The notes below the pieces were generated by a model that did no database searches, was not told the origin of the DNA, and worked only from the letters and a program-made list of their open reading frames with translations. Below are positions 42,006 through 50,364 of a stretch of DNA of 64,000 nt, in pieces. Source of the DNA: Draconibacterium sediminis. GTDB lineage: Bacteria > Bacteroidota > Bacteroidia > Bacteroidales > Prolixibacteraceae. Position numbers and translations under genes: made by a program. The stretch lies in NCBI RefSeq assembly GCF_000949475.1, contig NZ_JRHC01000003.1, positions 434,001 through 498,000 of the forward strand, written 5' to 3'. Positions within the stretch are counted from its first letter, which is position 1. Every line of letters starts with the position of its first letter.

Positions 42006-44867
42006 ATGAAATCAATCAATCCAATGAACTATTATTTACTGATACTTGCATTAATCGTTTTCCAGGCGTGTGAAAAAGTAAATACAAATTCATCAGATAT
42101 AACTCCATTAAATTTAAGAACTGAATACAAAGTAAATCCGGTTTTGGATATACTTAATCCCCGGTTAAGTTGGGAATTGGAGTCAGAAGAAAGAGGGCAG
42201 GTACAAACTGCTTATGAAATTTTGGTTGCCTCTTCTCCTGAATTATTATCAGCGGAAAAGGCTGATTTATGGAAGTCGGGAAAAGTGGAAAGCAATGCAA
42301 GTAATCAGATCGAGTATCGTGGTAAGTCATTGAACTCTAAAATCCACTGTTTTTGGAAAGTACGCAGTTGGGACAAAAATGGAAATCCGGGCGTATGGAG
42401 TGAAACAGCAAGCTGGGAAATGGGATTGCTGAGCAAAGACGAGTGGCAGGCCAAATGGATTGGTAACGACCTGACTCATCTGGGAAAAGGGAAAGTTTAT
42501 CATTTGCCACCGGCACCATTCTTCAGAAAAGAGGCTGTGCTGAAATCAAAAGTTAAAAAGGCCCGCTTATATGTTTCTTCGCTTGGTTTGTACGAATTTC
42601 AGATCAATGGGGAAAAGATTGGCGAAGATTATTTTACCCCTGGTTGGACAGATTACAACAAACGGGTTTATTACCAGACTTATGATATTTCTTCAGACTT
42701 AAAAGAAGGGGAGAATGCGTTTGGTGCTATTTTGGGCGAAGGTTGGTATGCCGGTTATCTGGCATATGCTTTATTGGTTAGAAATCCGATAGTGAAAAAT
42801 TTTTATGGTGATGTTCCGCTCTTAAAAGCACAGATTGAGATAGAATATGAAAATGGGGAAAAGGAAATCATCGTATCCGATGAAACCTGGAAAACCAACC
42901 ATGGGCCAATTTTGGAAGCAGATATTTTAAACGGTGAAACCTACGATGCCAATCTTGAATTCGGGAATTGGAGTGAGGCAGGGTTTGATGATACCAACTG
43001 GATGGCTAGTCAGGTTTACCCCGAAAAGGCCGGCCGGGAAATAGAATGTTACCCGGGTAATCCAGTGCAGGTCTTTTCAGAGTTGAAACCAGTTTCAGTA
43101 AAAGCCAGGGAAGGTGGAAAGTATATTTTTGATTTGGGGCAGAATTTTGCGGGAATTGTACGCTTAAAGGTTAAAGGACAAAAAGGAGACAAAATTACGT
43201 TGAAATTTGGTGAAGCATTGTTCCCTGATGGAAGCCTAATGACTGAAAACCTGAGAATGGCACGCGTAACCGATACCTATATTTTAAAAGGCGATCCAGA
43301 GGGCGAAACATGGACACCACGTTTCACCTATCATGGTTTTCAGTATGTTGAAGTTGAAGGTTTCAAATATACACCAACAGCCGTAGCCATTACCGGACTT
43401 GCGCTTACTTCTACTACGCCGGTGATTGGTGCATTGGAAACGAGTAGTGAAATGGTAAATCAGCTCTATCACAATATTGTTTGGACACAGCGCAACAATT
43501 ACTTTGATGTGCCTACCGACTGTCCGCAGCGCGACGAGCGTTTAGGTTGGACCGGTGATGCGCAGGCTTACATTTTATCGGCAACATTCAACAGCGACAT
43601 CTCAGCATTTTTCACCAAGTGGATGGTTGATTTGAATGATGCGATTCTTGAAAACGACGCCTATCCAATTTATGCACCGGCACCAAAAGTGCGTGCTACG
43701 GATACCTACTCTCCGGGATGGTCGGAGGCCGGTGTGATTTGTCCGTACACCATTTTTAAAACCTATGGCGATACTCGAATGATTAAAGAATTTTGGCCTC
43801 AAATGTTAGCCTATTTAAAGTTTATGGAAGAAAAAACAGCGGAAAATTACATTTATAAAGAGCGAAGCTTTGAAGATCTGACACCTAAGGGGGGGTATGG
43901 CGATTGGCTTTCTGTTGGAGCCAAAACACCGCCTGATTTATTGGCATCGATTTATTTCGCATATTGTGCCCAATTGATGAAGGAAATGGCTGTGGCGATT
44001 AACGAAACTGATGATGCCGGGTATTTTGCCGACCTTTTTGAAAAATCGAAGAATGCTTTTGAGGCGTATTATACCGATGGAAACGGACGTATAAGAACCA
44101 ATGCTGAAGCTTATGGCGATGGAGCAGGGTATGTTTTGGAAGGGCAAACTAAATTCAGCGGACACTCACAAACGGCCTATGCCAATGCTATTTACATGGG
44201 GCTTTTATCTGACGAGAACAAAGCCATTGCAGGGCAACATCTTGCCGATTTAATTGCTGAGGATGGAGGGAAGCTTTCAACCGGATTTTTAGGATTAAAA
44301 CCTTTACTGCCAGCGTTGTCGGAAACGGGGCATTCTGATGTGGCTTATCAACTTTTGTTAAACAATGAGTATCCTTCATGGGGTTTTGAAGTAATGAATG
44401 GTGCCAACACTATTTGGGAACGCTGGAACAGTTATATTAAAGGTGTTGGCTTTACCAACAATGCCGGAATGAACTCTTTTAACCACTACGCTTTTGGCGC
44501 AGTGAATGAGTGGATGTTTGGCAATATGGCTGGCATAAAAGTTGGTGAGCCGGGTTACCGCACATTTACTATTCGACCGGAAATTGCCAAAGACGGGATT
44601 GATTTTGTAAATGCGAGCTATCATTCAATAAATGGCGAAATTGGTTCATCGTGGAAGAAAGACGGTGATAAATTGGTATTTGAGGTAAAAATACCTGTAA
44701 ATACGAAGGCTACAGTTACCATTCCTGCTAACGAGAATAATACTGTACTGCTTGATGGTGAGGCTATTAATGAATGTGAGTTGCTTGAAATTCTCGAACG
44801 TGCAGAAAATGATCTAACCGTTATGCTTGGTTCAGGTAAATATAAGTTTGAGATAAACAAAAATTAG
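42006..44867 (+). CDS. GH78 alpha-L-rhamnosidase, lipoprotein
   Basis: A 953-residue GH78 enzyme and the last plus-strand gene of PUL 1. The lipoprotein signal ends at Cys22 (ALIVFQAC); an ATG at 42024 would give a shorter but adequate signal. Domain order matches the protein at 17790: fibronectin-like start (PRLSWELESEERGQ), two beta-sandwiches, catalytic barrel, C-terminal sandwich. The acid block is DCPQRDERLGWTGD from Asp505, with Glu511, Trp515 and Asp518; the base is Glu805 in NTIWERWNSY. A seven-G tract at 43889-43895 (encoding KGGYGDW) is a possible slippage site. It is 59 bases after the sulfatase gene. Converges on HTCS 2. Confidence 0.93.
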   Translation: MKSINPMNYYLLILALIVFQACEKVNTNSSDITPLNLRTEYKVNPVLDILNPRLSWELESEERGQVQTAYEILVASSPELLSAEKADLWKSGKVESNASNQIEYRGKSLNSKIHCFWKVRSWDKNGNPGVWSETASWEMGLLSKDEWQAKWIGNDLTHLGKGKVYHLPPAPFFRKEAVLKSKVKKARLYVSSLGLYEFQINGEKIGEDYFTPGWTDYNKRVYYQTYDISSDLKEGENAFGAILGEGWYAGYLAYALLVRNPIVKNFYGDVPLLKAQIEIEYENGEKEIIVSDETWKTNHGPILEADILNGETYDANLEFGNWSEAGFDDTNWMASQVYPEKAGREIECYPGNPVQVFSELKPVSVKAREGGKYIFDLGQNFAGIVRLKVKGQKGDKITLKFGEALFPDGSLMTENLRMARVTDTYILKGDPEGETWTPRFTYHGFQYVEVEGFKYTPTAVAITGLALTSTTPVIGALETSSEMVNQLYHNIVWTQRNNYFDVPTDCPQRDERLGWTGDAQAYILSATFNSDISAFFTKWMVDLNDAILENDAYPIYAPAPKVRATDTYSPGWSEAGVICPYTIFKTYGDTRMIKEFWPQMLAYLKFMEEKTAENYIYKERSFEDLTPKGGYGDWLSVGAKTPPDLLASIYFAYCAQLMKEMAVAINETDDAGYFADLFEKSKNAFEAYYTDGNGRIRTNAEAYGDGAGYVLEGQTKFSGHSQTAYANAIYMGLLSDENKAIAGQHLADLIAEDGGKLSTGFLGLKPLLPALSETGHSDVAYQLLLNNEYPSWGFEVMNGANTIWERWNSYIKGVGFTNNAGMNSFNHYAFGAVNEWMFGNMAGIKVGEPGYRTFTIRPEIAKDGIDFVNASYHSINGEIGSSWKKDGDKLVFEVKIPVNTKATVTIPANENNTVLLDGEAINECELLEILERAENDLTVMLGSGKYKFEINKN

Positions 44868-44877
44868 CTTTGCTTGG

Positions 44878-44904
44878 TACTACCCGGTTTTAAATGGGGT
44901 AGTA
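44878..44904. terminator. Hairpin between convergent GH78 and HTCS 2 genes
   Basis: TACTACCC (44878-44885) pairs with GGGTAGTA (44897-44904) around an 11-base loop. It sits between two convergent stop codons, so it may end both transcripts, though neither side has a good T-tract. Confidence 0.5.
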
Positions 44905-44924
44905 GTATTACAAAATGATTATAA

Positions 44925-47900
44925 TTAGTCCTTGTCTTTCATAAAATATTCTTTAGGTGTTACCCCATACACCTTTTTAAAGCATCGGTTAAAATACGAG
45001 TGGCTTGAGAAGCCAACCTCAAAAGCTACCTCGTTAAACCGGTAGTTTTTTTCTTTGATCAATTCAATGGCTTTTTTCAAACGAACAAGGTTAACAAATT
45101 CTGATGTGGTGACCCCGGAAAGCGACTTTATTTTACGATGAAGTTTACTACGGCTAATCATCAATTCATCGGCCAGACTTTCCATGTTGAAATTTTCATC
45201 CAAAAGGTTTTGTTCGATTACCTGGCGAACTTTAGTAAGAAAAAAACTATCTAAACTTCCGGCATCAACGGTATTTTGTCCCACAAACTGTTTGCTAAAA
45301 TTCTCCTGAATTCTTCTACGTTGCTCTAATATGTTATGAATTTGTTTTAATAGGGCTTCTTCCTCAAATGGTTTTGTCAGGTAGGCATCCGCACCTTTGT
45401 CCAATCCTGCAATTAAATTCTCCGACGACGATAAAGCAGTAAGTAAAATTACCGGAATATGGCTGGTTTCTATTTGCGTTTTTACAATGCTGCAAAATTC
45501 ATAGCCGTCCATTTTGGGCATCATCACATCCGAAACAATCAGGTCGATGTTGTGCTTTTTCAAAACTTCAAGCCCCTCTTTTCCATTTATTGCGGACTCT
45601 ACGTGGTAAAACTCGCTTAAATAGCGCGTTATAAACTGGCTAAAGTCTTTATTGTCTTCTACCACCAGAATATGTTTGCTTTTATTGCTTTTGTCTTTAG
45701 CATCTGAGCTTAGGTTCTTGGGTTCATCAGTTTTTAGGTTTTTTACCTCTTCGTGGCTTTCAAAAAGGATTTTTTGGGCTTTTTGTTTGGTAGGCAAAAT
45801 AATCGTAAAACATGAGCCATTGCCCGATGTGCTTTGTGCTATTATTTTCCCATGGTGCAACAGGGTGTAGTCTTTGCACATTGAAAGGCCAATCCCCCCA
45901 CCATAAGTTTCTTTCATGTCTTTTTTGTTGCTTTGTTTGCCTTGTTCAAAGCGGGTGAATATTTTTAATAAATCTTCATTGTCGATACCTGTTCCATTAT
46001 CTTCTATAGCAATGGCGATAAAATCATCTACATGTATTTCTCCATAGCTTAACTGGTTTGCATACAATTTGGAAGTATTGCTAATTTCTTCGTCAATAGT
46101 AATTTTTATTTGCCCTTTTAATGGAACGTATTTGTATGCATTCGAAAGTAGGTTATACAGTATACTGTCCAGCTTTTCTTTATCTGCTTCAATCTCCAGA
46201 CTGGTATACGAAGAATCCAAAATAAATTTAATTTCTCTTTGTTTAGCATCTAAAGAGAAATCTTTTTGCATTTCCTTTATAAAACTAATAACATCAATTC
46301 TGGAAATGTTCAGTTTACTTTTTTCTTTTTCCAGTTTTCGTAAATCTATTATTTGGTTGATAAGCTGTAGTAAGCGATTTGAATTTCGGTTTGCAACTTC
46401 CAGTTCTTCACGTTGCTCATCGTTAAGATTGTTGGCCTTAAGCAAACGTTTTATTGGCCACGAGATAAGTGTGAGTGGTGTTCTGAATTCGTGTGATATA
46501 TTGGTAAAAAATTTCAATTTCATTTCGTGCATCTGCTCTTCATTTTCTCGCTGTTGTTTTTCAAGTAAAACAGCTCTTCTAAGTTCTAACTGATTATAAT
46601 AGAAACGAATAATGAAATAGAAAAGAGAGCCTAAAACAAGAAAATAAACAAAGTAGGCAAGGTTGGTATTGTACCAGTATTTTTTTATTTCAAAAGTAAA
46701 TTGAGTAGGTGTTTCGTTCCAAATGCCATCGTTGTTGCAAGCTTTTACTTCAAAAATATATTCTCCCGGGCTCAGACTGGCAAACAAAACGCTTCCTTCA
46801 TTTTCAATATCAATCCAATCGTCGTAATAGTTTATTAAACGGTATTTGTAGCGGTTTTTTTCGGGCATAAAATAGTTGTCGGCGGCAAAACTAAAGCGCA
46901 AGGTATTTTCACCGGGTTGAAACGTAATTTTTTCTATCTGGTGGCTTTGGGAATACACAGGAAAAGTATTTTGATTATCATTAGTGGTAATTTTGTTGAT
47001 AATTGTGTAAGGTTTTCTTGTGTTTATTTTAATCGTTCCTGGCTGAATTCTGGTGATTCCATTTGGGCCACCAAAATACATGTTTCCATTTATATCGTGA
47101 GCTACGGATCTTGGATAGAACAGGTTGCTTTGTATGCCGTCCGAGTAAAGGAAATGTCGTGTCGTACTATTCTCCTGATTATAAAAAATAAGCCCATTAT
47201 TCGATGTAATCCAGATATCGTTATTTTTATCCTCAGATATGGCATAAACACTTTTGCTGGTTAACAGTCCTTCAACATCGAAACTCCTGTAACTGTTTGA
47301 CTCGGGATTATAAATAAATATTCCATTGTTGTTTGTTCCAATCCATATTTCGCCCGAGTTATGTTCCCAAAAATGGTAAATTATATTGCTCTCGTCTTTT
47401 TCTTTAAATTCCCGTGTTTCTTTAACCGATATTTGCCCCGATGGAATGTGAAGCTTATAAATGGCTCCATAAAGCGTACCAATCCAAAGGTTCGATTTTG
47501 AGTCGGCAAAAATGGAGTGGGGAGTTATTTCCGACCAGTTTAATGCATCATTTCTATCGTGAAAACAATGCCGTATTGATTTGCTTTTAAAGCTGTAAAA
47601 ATTTACTCCTGCATGAAACGTTCCTATCCAAACACCCGAATCAACAGCACACAGCGAATACACACTCTCGGATGAGATATGGTTGCCATCATTTGGGCCA
47701 TATTCAAATAACTTGAATTTGTCGCTTCCTGGAGCTTTGTACCAAAGCCCTTTTCTAAAGGTACCTACCCAAATCCCGCCTTGTTTATCTTTACACAGCG
47801 ATTTTATGTTTCTAATGTTTTCAGTAGTAGATATGCGAACGGTTTCAAATTTCTCTGATTTTATATTGAATTTATTTAAACCTCCTAATTCGGTTCCAAC

Positions 47901-48989
47901 AAGCATTTCATCACGGTTTAAACGAATAATAGCAGTAGCCGTGTTACTACTAATAGAATTTGGCGACTGGCTTTGTCGGTAGGTTTGGAAATTATTATCG
48001 GAATGATGGATTAGTGCAACACCCCCTGACCAGGTTCCAAACCACAAACCACCCTGCTGGTCTTCAAAAATTTCGTAAATAGAATTGTGGGGTAATCCGG
48101 GGTAATCTTCAGGTTTAAATCTGGAAAGTTTGTTTCCGTCATCCATGTACAGGCCTTCGTAAGTGCCAAACCACAATCTTCCGTAGGTATCTTTTTTTAT
48201 TACCCTTACATGCCCCGAGTTAGCCATGTCTGCTGCATTCCCAAATGAAATTTGTTTTATAAGCCGGTTATTCAAATCATAGAGTTTGGCCCCTTCTCCT
48301 TCAGTTCCAATCCATACTTGTTTGTTTTCTGAATAAATACAATTTATGGCCGCTTCGTTCGATATCATTTTTTTAACCGCATTTTTCCCGGGATTATAGC
48401 GAAAGACATCCCCATCTCTGGTCCCAATCCAAATTCGGTTCGAGTGATCCTGGTGCAATACCATGGGGGCTTGAATTTGATTCTTTTCAATGCGTGAAAA
48501 TAAATTGGATTTTAAATTGAGAATTCCAAAATACAATTGGTCAATAATAAGTAGATTGTCATCATTCACTTTTAGAACAGCATTTACCAAATCGGCAGGT
48601 TTTGAGCCATCTTCGTACCTGTATTTGATACGATTAAACTGCTGGGTGCTTTGTTCAAAAAGGCATAATCCCTCATTTGTAGAGATCCAAATTTGGTTCG
48701 TCTCATCGCAAAAAATATCGTTTACTTTTCTGCTGGGCAGACTTAATGTATCGTTGGCGATGGGCTTAAACCATTCTGTTTCTTGCGAATTGTATTTTAT
48801 AAGGCCCTGGCTGGTTCCCATCCAAATATAGCCAATGTCATCTTGAGCCATTGCCTGGATTCTGTCGAGGGTGAAACCACCTGGTGGTGAAATTTGATGA
48901 AACCGGATATTATCGGAATTGGCACTGAGTAACTTCCCCAAAAATACGAGAGATATTAGTAAGCATAAATTAGTTAGAAAGCTCTTCAT
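44925..48989 (-). CDS. Hybrid two-component system regulator (HTCS 2) of PUL 2
   Basis: This 1354-residue sensor-regulator has a signal peptide (1-22), a periplasmic double beta-propeller (YIWMGTSQGLIKYN, QIWISTNEGLCLF, GLWFGTWSGGVALI, GIWVGTFRKGLW), a Y_Y_Y domain (about 690-770), one membrane helix (about 776-798), a histidine kinase with His833 (FFTNISHEFRTPL), the ATPase block with Asp997 (EDNGTG), a receiver with Asp1154 (IVSDVMMPKMDGYEF) and an AraC-type DNA-binding domain (about 1255-1350; FNMESLADELMISRSKLHRK). It has the same architecture and nearly the same length as HTCS 1, but the sensor regions differ, so a different inducer is likely. It diverges from the GH88-susC2-susD2 run, its probable target. 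Confidence 0.96.
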   Translation of the reverse strand: MKSFLTNLCLLISLVFLGKLLSANSDNIRFHQISPPGGFTLDRIQAMAQDDIGYIWMGTSQGLIKYNSQETEWFKPIANDTLSLPSRKVNDIFCDETNQIWISTNEGLCLFEQSTQQFNRIKYRYEDGSKPADLVNAVLKVNDDNLLIIDQLYFGILNLKSNLFSRIEKNQIQAPMVLHQDHSNRIWIGTRDGDVFRYNPGKNAVKKMISNEAAINCIYSENKQVWIGTEGEGAKLYDLNNRLIKQISFGNAADMANSGHVRVIKKDTYGRLWFGTYEGLYMDDGNKLSRFKPEDYPGLPHNSIYEIFEDQQGGLWFGTWSGGVALIHHSDNNFQTYRQSQSPNSISSNTATAIIRLNRDEMLVGTELGGLNKFNIKSEKFETVRISTTENIRNIKSLCKDKQGGIWVGTFRKGLWYKAPGSDKFKLFEYGPNDGNHISSESVYSLCAVDSGVWIGTFHAGVNFYSFKSKSIRHCFHDRNDALNWSEITPHSIFADSKSNLWIGTLYGAIYKLHIPSGQISVKETREFKEKDESNIIYHFWEHNSGEIWIGTNNNGIFIYNPESNSYRSFDVEGLLTSKSVYAISEDKNNDIWITSNNGLIFYNQENSTTRHFLYSDGIQSNLFYPRSVAHDINGNMYFGGPNGITRIQPGTIKINTRKPYTIINKITTNDNQNTFPVYSQSHQIEKITFQPGENTLRFSFAADNYFMPEKNRYKYRLINYYDDWIDIENEGSVLFASLSPGEYIFEVKACNNDGIWNETPTQFTFEIKKYWYNTNLAYFVYFLVLGSLFYFIIRFYYNQLELRRAVLLEKQQRENEEQMHEMKLKFFTNISHEFRTPLTLISWPIKRLLKANNLNDEQREELEVANRNSNRLLQLINQIIDLRKLEKEKSKLNISRIDVISFIKEMQKDFSLDAKQREIKFILDSSYTSLEIEADKEKLDSILYNLLSNAYKYVPLKGQIKITIDEEISNTSKLYANQLSYGEIHVDDFIAIAIEDNGTGIDNEDLLKIFTRFEQGKQSNKKDMKETYGGGIGLSMCKDYTLLHHGKIIAQSTSGNGSCFTIILPTKQKAQKILFESHEEVKNLKTDEPKNLSSDAKDKSNKSKHILVVEDNKDFSQFITRYLSEFYHVESAINGKEGLEVLKKHNIDLIVSDVMMPKMDGYEFCSIVKTQIETSHIPVILLTALSSSENLIAGLDKGADAYLTKPFEEEALLKQIHNILEQRRRIQENFSKQFVGQNTVDAGSLDSFFLTKVRQVIEQNLLDENFNMESLADELMISRSKLHRKIKSLSGVTTSEFVNLVRLKKAIELIKEKNYRFNEVAFEVGFSSHSYFNRCFKKVYGVTPKEYFMKDKD

Positions 48990-49009
48990 CGTTGTAGTTC
49001 AATATTCTC

Positions 49010-49017
49010 CAAAAATA
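49010..49017 (-). promoter_or_regulatory. Candidate -7 box of HTCS 2
   Basis: On the minus strand this reads TATTTTTG, an exact TAnnTTTG match identical to the boxes before rhaT and HTCS 1. The leader to the ATG at 48989 would be about 14 bases. No -33 TTTG is evident. Confidence 0.4.
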
Positions 49018-49045
49018 ATAATACCTGTTAAGATACTAGTAATAC

Positions 49046-49134
49046 TATTGTTTCAGGGGTGAAACAATATTGAAATTGTAACACAATAATGAAAATTATA
49101 ACACCATAGTGAAAGAGTTGCAGCATGGTTGAAA
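49046..49134. promoter_or_regulatory. Operator array: inverted repeat plus TGAAA half-sites at 19-20 bp steps
   Basis: TATTGTTTCA (49046-49055) and TGAAACAATA (49060-49069) form a perfect 10-bp inverted repeat with a GGGG centre. TGAAA then starts at 49060, 49071, 49090, 49110 and 49130, giving steps of 11, 19, 20 and 20. The first repeats share more than the pentamer: TGAAATTGTAACACAATA and TGAAAATTATAACACCATA. AraC-type proteins often bind direct repeats about two helical turns apart, so this is a strong candidate HTCS 2 operator. Confidence 0.6.
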
Positions 49135-49136
49135 TA

Positions 49137-49144
49137 TACTTTTG
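49137..49144 (+). promoter_or_regulatory. Candidate -7 box of the GH88-susC2-susD2 operon
   Basis: TACTTTTG is an exact TAnnTTTG match placed just after the last TGAAA half-site at 49130. A -33 TTTG is missing (only GTTG at 49117-49120, with short spacing), which fits activator-dependent initiation. The leader to the ATG at 49173 would be about 22 bases. Confidence 0.5.
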
Positions 49145-49172
49145 GCTACGAACTAAAACATCTTAACCAATA

Positions 49173-50354
49173 ATGGGTAAACTGAAACTTATTCTTTTAT
49201 CGCTGCTATTGTGGTCATGCAATTCTTACAATGCCCCCAAGGAATTATCCTCTACCCTTAATACTTTAGAAAATAAGCTTCGTGTTTCCGCTGAAATGTT
49301 TTCAGAAATGCGTACCAACAGATTGGTTTCCCCAAGGTCGGTTGAAGATGACAAAATTGTAATGGTTCCTGCAAAAGACTGGACAAGTGGTTTTTTTGCA
49401 GGAGAGCTGTGGATGATGTATGAATTGACATCTGATGAGCATTGGAAAGAAATGGCTTTGGAATACACCTTGCCATTGGAAAAAGAAAAGTGGAATGGCA
49501 GAACTCACGATATGGGCTTTAAAATGTATTACAGTTTTGGTAAAGCCTGGAAGAATACAAAGAATTCAGAATATAAGGATATATTATTGCAATCGGCACA
49601 AACCTTGGCTATTCGCTTTAGACCAAACATTGGATGTATTCGCTCGTGGGACTTTAACAGCGAAAAATGGGATTACCCGGTTATTATAGATAATCTGATG
49701 AACCTTGAATTACTTTTCTGGGCAGCAAAAGAAACCGGAAATGAGCTTTTTAAGCAAATTGCAGTTTTGCACGCTGAAAATACGATGAAGAATCATTTTC
49801 GGGAAGATAACTCATCGTATCATGTTGTTGATTATAACCCTAATACCGGTAAGGTACAAACAAAATGCACACACCAGGGCTTAAGCGATGAAAGTGCATG
49901 GAGCAGGGGGCAAGCCTGGGGGCTGTATGGTTATACGATGATTTACCGTGAGACCGGTAATAAAAAGTTTTTGGAGCAGGCAGAGAAAATTGCCGCGTAT
50001 ATTTTGAATCATCCTAATCTTCCCGAAAACCTAATACCGTTCTGGGATTTTAATGCGCCAGGAATACCAAACGAACCGTTAGATGCATCGGCTGGTGCAA
50101 TTATTGCCTCGGCTTTATACGAACTAAGTACATTTTCTTTAAATAAAGATGCATATCTGATTGCAGCTGATAAAATTATCGATACCCTTTTAAGCGAAGC
50201 ATTTTTAGCCAATCCTACCGAAAATCATGGCTTTCTTCTGAAGCATTCAACTGGCTCAAAAGCCCATAACTCGGAGATTGATGTACCACTGATTTATGCC
50301 GACTACTATTTTCTGGAAGCAATTCTACGAAAATCAAAATTAATGATAAACTAA
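49173..50354 (+). CDS. GH88 unsaturated glucuronyl hydrolase, lipoprotein
   Basis: This 393-residue (alpha/alpha)6-barrel enzyme removes 4,5-unsaturated uronic acid from the non-reducing end of oligosaccharides made by polysaccharide lyases. A lipoprotein signal ends at Cys16 (LLLWSC). The catalytic Asp113 (THDMGF) and Asp173 (IIDNLMNLELL) are 60 residues apart, as in the Bacillus GH88 enzyme (Asp88 and Asp149). HQGLSDESAWSRGQAWGLYG is the substrate-binding stretch. It opens the PUL 2 operon, ahead of susC2 by 10 bases, right behind the operator array. No lyase is in the window, so its substrate must come from a lyase encoded elsewhere. Confidence 0.93.
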   Translation: MGKLKLILLSLLLWSCNSYNAPKELSSTLNTLENKLRVSAEMFSEMRTNRLVSPRSVEDDKIVMVPAKDWTSGFFAGELWMMYELTSDEHWKEMALEYTLPLEKEKWNGRTHDMGFKMYYSFGKAWKNTKNSEYKDILLQSAQTLAIRFRPNIGCIRSWDFNSEKWDYPVIIDNLMNLELLFWAAKETGNELFKQIAVLHAENTMKNHFREDNSSYHVVDYNPNTGKVQTKCTHQGLSDESAWSRGQAWGLYGYTMIYRETGNKKFLEQAEKIAAYILNHPNLPENLIPFWDFNAPGIPNEPLDASAGAIIASALYELSTFSLNKDAYLIAADKIIDTLLSEAFLANPTENHGFLLKHSTGSKAHNSEIDVPLIYADYYFLEAILRKSKLMIN

Positions 50355-50364
50355 AATTTAATCT

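Noticed and set aside
46069-46593. Open frame of 174 codons on the plus strand, serine- and phenylalanine-rich
   Set aside because: Antisense to the kinase region of HTCS 2. The low-complexity hydrophobic product is what the reverse of a Lys/Glu-rich helix gives.
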